From assembly GCF_001940165.2 (NCBI RefSeq), contig NZ_CP135162.1, forward strand, positions 2,199,501 to 2,263,500: 64,000 bases of DNA. Reading direction: 5' to 3'. This stretch comes from Roseburia sp. 831b (GTDB taxonomy: Bacteria > Bacillota > Clostridia > Lachnospirales > Lachnospiraceae). The notes under the pieces are model-generated. The model was not told the DNA's origin. It did not search any database and worked only from the letters and a program-made list of their open reading frames with translations. This document shows positions 7,113 to 14,831 of this stretch, piece by piece. The position numbers were made by a program, and so were the translations under genes. The first letter of the stretch is position 1. Every line of letters begins with the position of its first letter.

Positions 7113-8087
7113 CTACTTTGCCTTATCCAACTCCCAATACCATGAATTGTTAATTTTCTTCGCCCGGATACCAAGCTCCTTTTTGGCATTTTCCAATGTT
7201 CTTTTTGAAATGCCCTGTTCATCAGCCATTTCAAAAACTTCATTGCTCTGCACCGCATTAGATGTTTCCGCCAGTTCACGTAGCATTTGCTTTGCCTGCT
7301 CCAACTTGTTCGCCTTTGGTGCAATTCCTCCAAGCACTTCATCTGCTGTAATCTCATAATCTCCTAACCAGTGAAAGCCTGTCTCCGATAGCATAAATGC
7401 CTTAGGATGACCAAATGCTGCAAGATTGTTCTTTATCTGAACAACTGCTCTTGTATTAGGTTCTCCCTCTATTCTACCGACCAGAAGCACGCTCCTTGCT
7501 ACTGCAAAGAAGTCAATAGAACCCATACCTCTATATGCCGCTTTGTTACCTGATGCCTTATTCATATGACCGATAAGAAGAATTGCACATTGATATTTCT
7601 CCGCTAATGCTCCCAGCTTCTTTGTCATATCTCTTGCTTCATTTGCCCGGTTCATATCCATACCACCACCGAGATAAGCCTGTATGGGGTCTAATATCAA
7701 TACTTTTGCCCTTGTCTTAGCAAGTGCCTCTTCCAACCTTTCATCTGCCATAGACAGTGATTTATCACTTTCATCAATAACCAGTATCTTTTCACAGTCT
7801 GCTCCGGCAAGTTCAAGTCTTGGCTTTACTGTGTCTGCCAGACCATCCTCTGCTGTCTGATAAATCACATTTACCGGCTCCTGTACATCCATATCACTGT
7901 CGAAGCATTCTCCCTTTGATAACTTGGCTGCTATATTTAACACCAATGTGGTTTTTCCATCACCCGGATCACCCTGAATGATTGTAAGCTTTCCGTATGG
8001 TATAAACGGATACCACAGCCATTTCACTTCCTGTGATTCCACCTCCGACATCCGTATCATCTTTAATTCTGCCTTTTGTCCTTCCAT
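7113..8087 (-). CDS. RecA-like AAA ATPase (RepA/DnaB-type helicase)
   Basis: This 324-residue protein has Walker A GDPGDGKTT (39-47), Walker B-like VLILDPIQAYLGGG (about 129-142) and the sensor region ILLIGHMNKASGNKAAYRGMGSIDF. These place it with RepA/RadA-like single-domain helicases found on plasmids and integrative elements. The C-terminal 70 residues resemble a winged helix (NAVQSNEVFEMADEQGISKRTLENAKKELG). It probably helps replicate or unwind the excised element. Start ATG at 8087 has GGAGG upstream. The 100 bases after its stop (7013-7112) contain only a short palindrome (AACCTTGCAAGGTT) and no convincing gene. Confidence 0.85.
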   Translation of the reverse strand: MEGQKAELKMIRMSEVESQEVKWLWYPFIPYGKLTIIQGDPGDGKTTLVLNIAAKLSKGECFDSDMDVQEPVNVIYQTAEDGLADTVKPRLELAGADCEKILVIDESDKSLSMADERLEEALAKTRAKVLILDPIQAYLGGGMDMNRANEARDMTKKLGALAEKYQCAILLIGHMNKASGNKAAYRGMGSIDFFAVARSVLLVGRIEGEPNTRAVVQIKNNLAAFGHPKAFMLSETGFHWLGDYEITADEVLGGIAPKANKLEQAKQMLRELAETSNAVQSNEVFEMADEQGISKRTLENAKKELGIRAKKINNSWYWELDKAK

Positions 8088-8194
8088 AAAAGTCCTCCAT
8101 AATCAAATCTTTTATTTGCTCCTAAGAAGAACCTCTGCTATACTCTAGTTGTGAATACATAGGTAACAGAGGTTTTCTTTTGTTACCGCAAGTC

Positions 8195-8584
8195 CTAACA
8201 GTTGCCGCTGTCAGGACTTTTTTCTTTATCCGTCTGTGCTCCCTGCCAGAGATATTTAGCACCATCCAGCATGGAAACAATCGCCTGCAACAAATCCATA
8301 CAGTCATTTCGCATATCTTCCAAACCTTCAGCAGTAAGTGTTACATCCTGTTGTTCCAGTTGTTTTACCAGTTCAGAAATATTTGTCTGCATATTCTGCA
8401 ATTCCTCTACAAGCTTGTAAATGACCTCTTTCTTGCCTACAACACATATTCTGTTATAAATACAGGAGCGGACAAAATAATCTTTTTTCTGCATACCGCT
8501 TGCAAGTATCCTTGCTTCAATCATCTCCCGTTCTCTGTCTGATACACGAAAGCTGATTGTTGGGTGTTTGTGTACTCCGCTCAT
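8195..8584 (-). CDS. Mobilization accessory protein (MobC/ribbon-helix-helix-like)
   Basis: This 129-residue protein has an N-terminus, ISFRVSDREREMIEARILASGM at 10-31, with the form of a ribbon-helix-helix DNA-binding domain from relaxosome proteins. It is followed by YFVRSCIYNRI and a long coiled-coil helix (YKLVEELQNMQTNISELVKQLEQQ). Its start overlaps the stop of the integrase gene (ATGA), so it is translated from the integrase transcript. It probably binds oriT and assists the relaxase. Confidence 0.8.
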   Translation of the reverse strand: MSGVHKHPTISFRVSDREREMIEARILASGMQKKDYFVRSCIYNRICVVGKKEVIYKLVEELQNMQTNISELVKQLEQQDVTLTAEGLEDMRNDCMDLLQAIVSMLDGAKYLWQGAQTDKEKSPDSGNC

Positions 8585-9642
8585 AGCTCGTCCTCCTCAT
8601 TCTCCAGCTCTAATCTGTCTGCCAGTTCTGCCTGCTTATTCGGATATAAATGTGAATAAGTATTTAATGTTGTTTCTATCTTTTCATGTCCCAGCCGCTC
8701 TGCTATTGCCAATGGCTGAAATCCAAGTTCCACCAGCAGTGATGCGTGGCTGTGACGCAGATCATGAAGACGAATTCGCTTTACCCCTGTTTCCTTAATG
8801 CCACGCACTATTTCATGTTCCATATAAGACTTTGTAAACCGAAACATTCTTTCATTCGGCATAATCCCATATAAATGACTGCAATATTCTTTTAGTTCTT
8901 CCGCTAGGAATGGTGGAATTGTAATCTTACGATTGCTCTTTGGTGTCTTTGGGGGTGTAATCACATCCTTTCCGTCTATTCTCTGATATGATTTGGAAAT
9001 GCTTATAATACGCTTTTCCAAATCAATATCTTCGTAAGTAAGTGCCAATAATTCTCCTATACGCATTCCCGTCCAATACAGAAGTAGAAATGCCATCCTC
9101 GCCTCCGGCTTCTGATCCATAGACCGAAGAAACTGCTTAAATTCCTGCTTTGTCCAGAACTCCATATCATCAGCTTTGCTTTTCCCGATACTTCCTGCTT
9201 TCCTGCAGGGATTATCCTTCAAGTCATAATATCTGACGGCATAATTGAAAAGTGCAGCCAACTGATTATTGATACTTTTAAGATATGTCTGTGCATATCC
9301 TTGTTTTATCAATTCATTCTGCCATGCACGAATATCAGCTGTCTTAATCTCACACATCTTTTTCTTCTTGAAATAAGGCGTAACTTTCAGGTCAAACACA
9401 TATCTTTTATTCTTAATTGTGCTTTCTCTAAGCCTGTTCTCCATATCCGCAAAGTAGATTTCAACGAAATTCTCAAAGTTGATATCCAAATCTTTTCTCT
9501 GCTGTTGCCGGAAGTTACGTTCCCACTCCTCTGCTTCAGCTTTTGTCTTAAAGCCTCTTTTGTTCTTTTTATGACGTACACCCTGCCAGTCCTCATAATA
9601 GAACTGGCTACGCCACGTCTTGCCATCTCTTGTTGCTGGCAT
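8581..9642 (-). CDS. Tyrosine recombinase integrase of element B
   Basis: This 353-residue protein has an N-terminal arm-binding domain (1-45), a SAM-like core-binding domain (about 55-145) and a catalytic domain (about 165-345). All expected catalytic residues are seen: R194 (TGMRIGE), H293 and R296 (HDLRH), H319 (LGH) and Y329 (NTYSHLY). It should recombine the core at guaA. It is coupled to the mobilization gene by a 4-base overlap and follows the excisionase gene by about 19 bases. Confidence 0.93.
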   Translation of the reverse strand: MPATRDGKTWRSQFYYEDWQGVRHKKNKRGFKTKAEAEEWERNFRQQQRKDLDINFENFVEIYFADMENRLRESTIKNKRYVFDLKVTPYFKKKKMCEIKTADIRAWQNELIKQGYAQTYLKSINNQLAALFNYAVRYYDLKDNPCRKAGSIGKSKADDMEFWTKQEFKQFLRSMDQKPEARMAFLLLYWTGMRIGELLALTYEDIDLEKRIISISKSYQRIDGKDVITPPKTPKSNRKITIPPFLAEELKEYCSHLYGIMPNERMFRFTKSYMEHEIVRGIKETGVKRIRLHDLRHSHASLLVELGFQPLAIAERLGHEKIETTLNTYSHLYPNKQAELADRLELENEEDEL

Positions 9643-9660
9643 GTTATCATCTCCTCTCTA

Positions 9661-9852
9661 TTAGCTAACTGCCATACCATAAAACTTCTCTTCAAAATAC
9701 TTTGTAGGTACCTTGCCTGAAATCACTCGATAGCCCTTTTCTTTTAATTCATTATTAAGACCACGAATGATTTTGTAAGCATATCCTCTTGATACTCCAA
9801 GAATCTGTGCTGCTTCATCTGCTGTTACATACATCTTCATCGTATTCTCCAT
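9661..9852 (-). CDS. Excisionase-like helix-turn-helix protein of element B
   Basis: This 63-residue protein starts at ATG 9852, chosen because AAAGGAG lies 9-15 bases before it; an in-frame ATG at 9879 has no ribosome site. The helix-turn-helix TADEAAQILGVSRGYAYKII is typical for excisionases. Its architecture and several motifs match the element A protein at 306-485. It lies immediately upstream of the integrase gene and probably promotes excision. Confidence 0.83.
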   Translation of the reverse strand: MENTMKMYVTADEAAQILGVSRGYAYKIIRGLNNELKEKGYRVISGKVPTKYFEEKFYGMAVS

Positions 9853-9883
9853 ATTGAGTTCTCCTTTCCTGTTTAACACTAGT

Positions 9884-9971
9884 ACACTTTTGTGTCCTTG
9901 TTTGTTCGTATTATATCAGTACACATTTGTGTCTGTCAAGTGTTTATATAAATTTTTATACACAAATGTGT
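9884..9971. promoter_or_regulatory. Three palindromic operators of element B
   Basis: ACACTTTTGTGT (9884-9895), ACACATTTGTGT (9921-9932) and ACACAAATGTGT (9960-9971) are spaced 37 and 39 bases apart between the excisionase and repressor genes. The regular spacing and near-perfect palindromes mark them as binding sites of the XRE protein at 10019. They differ from the element A sites (AACAAATTTGTT), so the two repressors should not cross-regulate. Confidence 0.7.
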
Positions 9972-10018
9972 CCCGATGTGATAGAATAGGTTTATCAAAA
10001 CATAAAGGAGCTGTTTTC

Positions 10019-10558
10019 ATGACTACTGGAGAAAAGATTAAATATTTTCGTAATATGCGTGGAATATCGCAAGAAACACTCGGTCAGTTGTCCGGCATAA
10101 ACTCCGCAACCATAAAGAAATATGAATATGGAATCCGTAATCCTAAGCCTGACCAGCTTTTAAAGATTGCCAATGCATTAGGCATCAGCATTAACATTTT
10201 CATGGATTTTGATATAGAAACAGTTTCTGATGTATTGTCACTACTGTTTAAGTTAGATGACCAAATTGATATGAAATTTGAAGCAGATAAGGATGAGGAA
10301 GGCAACTTCAAGCCAGCTACTGTTAAGCTGTCCTTTAAAAACAATCTCATCAACAAAAAGCTCTGCACCTATATGAAAGCTCTGGAAATTCGTGAAAATA
10401 TGACAAATGCTAAAGATGAATATTCAGAAGCAGAGTATACTGACAGCCTGCAGCACATCAATGAGAATATCGAAGAAATCAAGCAGCACCTGCTTGATGA
10501 CAGTATGGTTGTCAAAAAAGGAACTGACAGACTTACCGTGAAAATTTTTCCAAATTAG
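10019..10558 (+). CDS. XRE-family repressor of element B
   Basis: This 179-residue protein starts at ATG 10019, set by AAGGAG about 10 bases upstream; longer upstream readings cross the operators and are rejected. A Cro/CI-type helix-turn-helix lies at about residues 5-60 (GEKIKYFRNMRGISQETLG, INSATIKKYEYGIRNPKPDQ). The remainder is acidic, without protease motifs. It is divergent from excisionase and integrase across three operators and probably represses them and itself. Confidence 0.88.
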   Translation: MTTGEKIKYFRNMRGISQETLGQLSGINSATIKKYEYGIRNPKPDQLLKIANALGISINIFMDFDIETVSDVLSLLFKLDDQIDMKFEADKDEEGNFKPATVKLSFKNNLINKKLCTYMKALEIRENMTNAKDEYSEAEYTDSLQHINENIEEIKQHLLDDSMVVKKGTDRLTVKIFPN

Positions 10559-10567
10559 AGAAATATC

Positions 10568-10596
10568 TTGAATTATCAGACATAAGATGATAATAT
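10568..10596 (+). promoter_or_regulatory. Promoter of the candidate antitoxin RNA
   Basis: TTGAAT (10568-10573), a 17-base spacer and TAATAT (10591-10596) make a good sigma-A-type promoter just after the repressor stop. It points toward the terminator at 10672-10710. Confidence 0.55.
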
Positions 10597-10602
10597 CTAA
10601 TT

Positions 10603-10710
10603 AAACAGAAAGCACCCACTCCAAAGGTGGATGCTCCGAGTTTAGGCTAAAGAAATGTCCTTACGGACACCGCCTATCCTGTGGATCAGACAGGATAGGC
10701 ATTTTTATTT
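10603..10710 (+). ncRNA. Candidate type I antitoxin RNA
   Basis: A transcript from the promoter at 10568 would run about 105 nt to the intrinsic terminator. It would contain a hairpin AGCACCCAC/GTGGATGCT and the terminator stem, and would be antisense to the 3' end of the holin-like toxin message. This convergent arrangement is that of par/RNAII- or RatA-like antitoxins. Expression is inferred, not shown. Confidence 0.45.
10672..10710 (+). terminator. Intrinsic terminator
   Basis: A perfect 11-bp stem, GCCTATCCTGT/ACAGGATAGGC, is followed by ATTTTTATTT on the plus strand. It ends the repressor transcript and the candidate antisense RNA, and overlaps the end of the small toxin gene on the other strand. 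Confidence 0.8.
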
Positions 10711-10821
10711 GCGCTTGTTTCTCTTGTCGAGAAAGGCAAGCAACGCTACAATCAAGCTACCAAAGGACATCAGCAAAGCCAATATCCCAATGAAAATCGT
10801 AATGATCTCATAAGCTGTCAT
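10705..10821 (-). CDS. Putative holin-like toxin of a type I toxin-antitoxin pair
   Basis: This 38-residue protein is too short for usual gene calls. The start ATG at 10821 has GGGAGG upstream. It begins MTAYEIITIFIGILALLMS, has one transmembrane helix (about 5-30) and ends with a basic tail (LDKRNKRK). This matches the pattern of Fst/TxpA-like putative holin-like toxins common in Firmicutes elements. A plus-strand promoter and terminator place a candidate antisense RNA against its 3' end. It could stabilise element B. Confidence 0.68.
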   Translation of the reverse strand: MTAYEIITIFIGILALLMSFGSLIVALLAFLDKRNKRK

Positions 10822-10970
10822 CGGCGCCACCTCCCTTCCTATGTATTCCGGTGAACCGGTATCATAAACTCGGGAGGCTACCACCCTGTCATGGGTTCTT
10901 TCCTTAAATGTTATCCTATCATAAGAACTAATGCTTCTGCAAAGATAAATAAAAATTATTGATTATCCCA

Positions 10971-11882
10971 CTACGATTTAGCATCGGTTACAATCGGAAA
11001 GTTCATTTCAACAATAAACTCTTTTTTTTCTATTTTTGCTTCAATCTCTCCAGCCATCCTACTAACCAACTCCTTTGCAATAGATAGTCCCAATCCAGTA
11101 GATGTTTTACTTCTGGCAACATCTGCTTTATAAAATCGCTCAAATACCTGATCTATATTAATCTGTTCTGGATGTGTAACATGATTGCTGATTCTAAGCA
11201 CTGCCTGATTTTGATCACGTTCCAACACAATGCTAATCTTCTTTTCTCCATGATCCAGCCCATTTTTTATCACATTCTGGATAACACGGCGAAGCCCCTG
11301 TCTGTTTCCATGTATATACAACTGTTCTTCCGTAATCTGAATATCCGGCTGAATTTCCATTCTTACCCATTCATCATAGTATGAAAAAACTGTTTCTTTC
11401 AAAATCCGGTTCATACAGCACAATGTCAATTCCAAACTGTAAGATTCGTTTTTTAACTTTGTAAACATAAAAAGTTCTTCCAACATTTCATTCAGACTAT
11501 GAATTCTTTCGTGGATAATGCTTAAATAACGTTTCTGATCCTCTATATTTTCACATTCTTCCATTAGCTGGAAATATCCGTCCAAAGATGTCAGTGGTGT
11601 GCGGATATCATGAGAAAGATTTGTATAAGTGTCCGCAATCAGAGCCTCTTTCTCCTGATAATGCTGCTTCTCTTTTCTTCGCAGTTCCAGAAGCTCATTC
11701 AACTTGTCAGAAAGCTTTCCTATTCCACCCACATCAAATTCATGGTTAATCAACATGTTACTGTCATGTTTCATCATAAACGCCAATTGGCGGCAGATGT
11801 CTTTCACCTGCCGCTGGTATTTCCACATAATAATAAATTGTAAGATAATAATTCCTGCTAATATCCCAATTACGATATACAT
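10971..11882 (-). CDS. Sensor histidine kinase
   Basis: This 303-residue protein has one N-terminal membrane helix (about 2-20) and no sizable extracellular domain. The H-box LSHDIRTPLTSL carries the phosphorylated His at about 91. N-box (VIQNVIKNGLDHG), and G-box (STGLGLSIAKEL) complete the ATPase domain. Intramembrane-sensing kinases of this short type commonly partner with BcrAB/LanFEG-like ABC transporters, as here. It starts 3 bases after the end of the permease gene, and is the last gene of a response regulator-ABC ATPase-permease-kinase operon. The IS110-family insertion upstream may cut its expression. Confidence 0.88.
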   Translation of the reverse strand: MYIVIGILAGIIILQFIIMWKYQRQVKDICRQLAFMMKHDSNMLINHEFDVGGIGKLSDKLNELLELRRKEKQHYQEKEALIADTYTNLSHDIRTPLTSLDGYFQLMEECENIEDQKRYLSIIHERIHSLNEMLEELFMFTKLKNESYSLELTLCCMNRILKETVFSYYDEWVRMEIQPDIQITEEQLYIHGNRQGLRRVIQNVIKNGLDHGEKKISIVLERDQNQAVLRISNHVTHPEQINIDQVFERFYKADVARSKTSTGLGLSIAKELVSRMAGEIEAKIEKKEFIVEMNFPIVTDAKS

Positions 11883-11885
11883 CCG

Positions 11886-12378
11886 TTAAATATCCCTCTT
11901 TTGAAAAACAACGCTGCTTACTGATATCATCATAACGATGAACACTATTGCCACACCAAATGCCGCCAAACACTCATTTCCACTCGGATTCATAGGAAGC
12001 AGTGATAATTTTCCTGTTATCGTATACTTATAAATCTGGAAATTCTGAATTCCTATTTTTTGAATAGCACTATTGATCACCCCATACACAATGGTCATTA
12101 CATTCATGCTAAGACAGACAGCAATGACCATGCTGATTACATTATTTTTCAAAATAATTGCAATCGCCATACAAATCAGCACAAGTGCATAATGAAGAGC
12201 CAGTTCAGTCACAAAATAAGATAAAATTGCCTTTGTATTTCCCCATTCCAATTCCCCGAAAACAATACCATTCGCCGCTGCCTGAAATAAGAATGCACCT
12301 GCCATTGTCAGTACCGTAAAGACAGCCAAGGCAATTGCTCTGGAAAAAATCAGAGTTCCTCTATTTCTAACCTGACCT
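11886..12378 (-). pseudogene. ABC permease, 3' part (interrupted by IS110-family element)
   Basis: This is the C-terminal part of an ABC-2-type permease with four or five membrane helices, ending in SSVVFQKRDI. The frame is open upstream to the insertion point at 12377-12378 (reading GQVRNRGTLIFSRAIAL just after it). It joins the fragment at 14470-14831. Joining the fragments with one CT gives exactly 855 bases, a 284-residue protein. Without the upstream part this piece cannot form a full transporter. Confidence 0.88.
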
Positions 12379-12909
12379 TCCTATTCTGTCAAGCCTAAAT
12401 CTATTGATTTTACTGGCTTTGACGATATTTATTTACCTCAAAACAAGAGCCGAGAGTGATAGATATCGTAGTATCTTGTACCGAATAGCTGATTAATGGG
12501 TACACTTCTTAAAGCATCCTCTTTCTTCGCTTTATAAAGGCTATTTTCCCTCTGATCAACTATGATGATGAACCTTCCGTGTCTAAGGGGATCGTGTCCC
12601 AACTTCCTTCGTCCCATCTACCATACACTGAGTGCCAGCCAAGCTCCTAAACGGGGTCTTGCCCCACGGAAATAACCGATGCCGGCTACAGCTCTTGTTT
12701 TATGTTTGATTGTTACTGACCAGCATTCACCTGTCGTGGTACTGATTTACTCAGTGGACGCTATACCATCTCAGGCTCTTGTTGGTCTTTTGCAGATGCA
12801 GTCTGTTCCGGACTCCATCATTTACGGGTTTCTGTTCCAGAACCCTGTCCAGTCTCCGATGCATTCCATCAGCCACTCGACAGAGTTCTGGATTTGATTC
12901 TTTTATTTA
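12379..12909. other. Noncoding downstream arm of the IS110-family element
   Basis: These 531 bases after the transposase stop have no convincing gene; the one 72-codon frame in it lacks a ribosome site and protein character. Small GC-rich hairpins can be drawn (for example GGGG/CCCC near 12658). In IS1111-type relatives this end can encode the guide RNA, so it should be considered along with the 5' structure at 14356-14426. Confidence 0.5.
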
Positions 12910-14352
12910 CTATGCTGCCATTGGTACCTGTGAAGCTGCCAGATGTTTGATATCTTTCAACAGTTTCTGCGGATCATAAGTTGTTCCTGTCTTTAGAATC
13001 GTGTAAATCACCCTCAGTATCTTGCAGGCTATCACAACCAGTGACTGCATCTTTTTCAGCGGATTGTTGGTTCGTGTTGTATAGTACTCATGTAGCTGCT
13101 TAAATTCATCTGCATGCGACACCGCTGACTTTGCTGCCTGGAACAGCCAGTACCTAAGTCTCTTGCGTCCTCTGTGGCTGATTTTTGTCTGTCCTTTATG
13201 CTTGCCTGAACTGCATGCCACCAGCCCCATACCGCTTAGTTTCTGGATTTCCTTCACATCATCAAATCTGCTGATATCTCCCATTTCTGCCAGTATTCCA
13301 GCCAGTATGTTTTCACCTACACCTTTGATTTCAAGTATGTTTTCTGCGTAAGGTATTTCCCTGCATTTTTCATGTAAAGTACTTTCAATCACAGCAAGCT
13401 GCTCATCCAGCTTCAGGATCTGTTCTGCATACCATTTCACTGCTTCACGCCCTGCATCCGTTCCATCCGTTAATCCCACACTTTTCTCTGCATAGCTCAC
13501 GATTTCATTGGCTCTGCTGTAACCGCGTCCTCTTAGTTTTACATTGTGCCAGATATTTTTTATGCCTTCTGCTCCCAGTGCTGTGATATCCGATGGGATA
13601 GCTGATACTTTCAGTACTTCCAAAGTAAACGCTCCATCTATTTTTCCAAATGCGTCCATGTATTCTGGAAAATAGATTTTCAATTCTCGGTGAAGACGAT
13701 TGATATTTCTTATCCTGTCTTCGGTAAGCTGATCCCTGAACATGGAGAGTCTTCTCATGTCTGCGTAAACTTTTTCTGGAAGATAAGGCATTCCGTAGTT
13801 TCCATCTTTCACAAGATTTGCAATCAGTTTCGGATCTTTTCTGTCATCCTTGACCTGGCTATTGTCTTCTATTTCTTTACTCTGCTTTACGGCATATGGA
13901 TTTACCTGGACAACGCTGATTCCGTTTGAAATCATCCATGCAGCCAACGCAAACCAGTAGTGACCTGTCGGTTCAAGACCCAGTACTATCTGTTTCTTAT
14001 CGTGTTTTGCCGCAAGTGCCAGCACCCATGCCTTGGCATTCGCAAAGCCTTCTGAAGTATTGCTAAACTCGAATGCTCCGCTGCTTAACTCTCTTCCTCT
14101 GACATCGATTGCCCTAATATAATGATTCTCACTACCTATATCGCATCCTACTATAAGCATGTCATCCGTAATGAAAGAGAGTTTATCGTTCTTGGCAAAT
14201 TTACCGTTTGTTTCAAGTTCACGCCAGGTATAGGATCTCAGTTCTTTTTCTACCACCTCTATTTTCCTGCTCAATTCTTCTTTTGACAGAAGCTTTATTG
14301 CCTGATTTTCTACATTTACTTGCTTTTTTGTTCTTCTTGCTTTAACATTCAT
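12910..14352 (-). CDS. IS110-family transposase (DEDD recombinase)
   Basis: This 480-residue protein has an N-terminal RuvC-like DEDD domain: D in VGCDIGSENHY (about 70), E in LGLEPTGHYW (about 126), and the D pair in KDDRKDPKLIA (about 168). The C-terminal Transposase_20 domain has the helix-hairpin-helix IKGVGENILAGILAEMGD and the catalytic serine region GMGLVACSSGKHKGQ, then HRGRKRLR. Start ATG at 14352 is behind AGAGG. IS110 enzymes use a bridge (seek) RNA to choose target and donor DNA. It is somewhat longer than usual because of about 60 extra N-terminal residues. Confidence 0.93.
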   Translation of the reverse strand: MNVKARRTKKQVNVENQAIKLLSKEELSRKIEVVEKELRSYTWRELETNGKFAKNDKLSFITDDMLIVGCDIGSENHYIRAIDVRGRELSSGAFEFSNTSEGFANAKAWVLALAAKHDKKQIVLGLEPTGHYWFALAAWMISNGISVVQVNPYAVKQSKEIEDNSQVKDDRKDPKLIANLVKDGNYGMPYLPEKVYADMRRLSMFRDQLTEDRIRNINRLHRELKIYFPEYMDAFGKIDGAFTLEVLKVSAIPSDITALGAEGIKNIWHNVKLRGRGYSRANEIVSYAEKSVGLTDGTDAGREAVKWYAEQILKLDEQLAVIESTLHEKCREIPYAENILEIKGVGENILAGILAEMGDISRFDDVKEIQKLSGMGLVACSSGKHKGQTKISHRGRKRLRYWLFQAAKSAVSHADEFKQLHEYYTTRTNNPLKKMQSLVVIACKILRVIYTILKTGTTYDPQKLLKDIKHLAASQVPMAA

Positions 14353-14355
14353 CTT

Positions 14356-14426
14356 GAATACCTCTTGTGTTTTTAGATTTTACCAACTGGCAGGTCAGTA
14401 ATAATCTAAATTTACTTGAGGTATTC
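14356..14426 (-). ncRNA. Candidate bridge-RNA hairpin of the IS110-family element
   Basis: Upstream of the transposase, nested inverted repeats form: GAATACCTC/GAGGTATTC (14418-14426 with 14356-14364), TAGATT/AATCTA, and an inner ACTG/CAGT. The apical loop region includes CTGACCT, seven bases that also occur at the insertion target (12372-12378) up to and including the CT core. This is what a target guide would look like, but seven bases could also match by chance. Confidence 0.4.
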
Positions 14427-14469
14427 TTTTTGGTCAATTCCTTTTACTCTTTAAAGTATACAGGAAGCT

Positions 14470-14831
14470 CCTATATTCTTAATATATCCGCTACTGATAT
14501 CCGCTGTTGAAAACAGAACAGTAAAAATCACCAAAAGCAGTGCATACAATTTTCCTTGGGAATTGGCAAAAAAGATATCATATACCGTCACCTTTTCTCC
14601 CGGCTCCGTAGGCAGCGTTACCATCATTCCCACATTAATATTATCCACAGTAGGTTCAGTAACCTGCTCCTGTTTCATGGCATCCTTTTCAGTCAAAAGC
14701 TCATAATCTGTCTTGCATAAAGATGTTGTAATCAATAATATTGCTGCCAGAACGATCCAGATTACATACATACTTTTGGTTTTAAGCATCCGGTATAAAT
14801 CCATTTTTATTATATTAAGCATGATCCGCAC
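14470..14831 (-). pseudogene. ABC permease, 5' part (interrupted by IS110-family element)
   Basis: This encodes the first about 120 residues of an ABC-2-type permease: an N-terminal membrane helix (YVIWIVLAAILLITTSL), an extracytoplasmic loop, a second helix (LYALLLVIFTVLF) and ISSGYIKNIG before the break. The gene overlaps the end of the ATPase gene by 17 bases. In the interrupted state it reads into the insertion and stops after about six foreign residues (14451). Confidence 0.88.

Larger units (their letters stand above)
12377..14469 (-). mobile_element. IS110-family insertion element
   Basis: The element is about 2.09 kb. The permease sequence is interrupted with exactly the dinucleotide CT present at both junctions (12377-12378 and 14468-14469), which fits the two-base core of IS110 recombination. 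There are no terminal inverted repeats. The element has a 115-base structured region upstream of the transposase gene and an unusually long region of about 530 bases downstream. Confidence 0.85.

Noticed and set aside
12679..12897. 72-codon frame in the IS110-family element
   Set aside because: No ribosome site or family resemblance; it overlaps the likely structured noncoding arm.
13690..13929. Small gene opposite the IS110 transposase
   Set aside because: It lies on the opposite strand of a well-supported gene, with no start signal.
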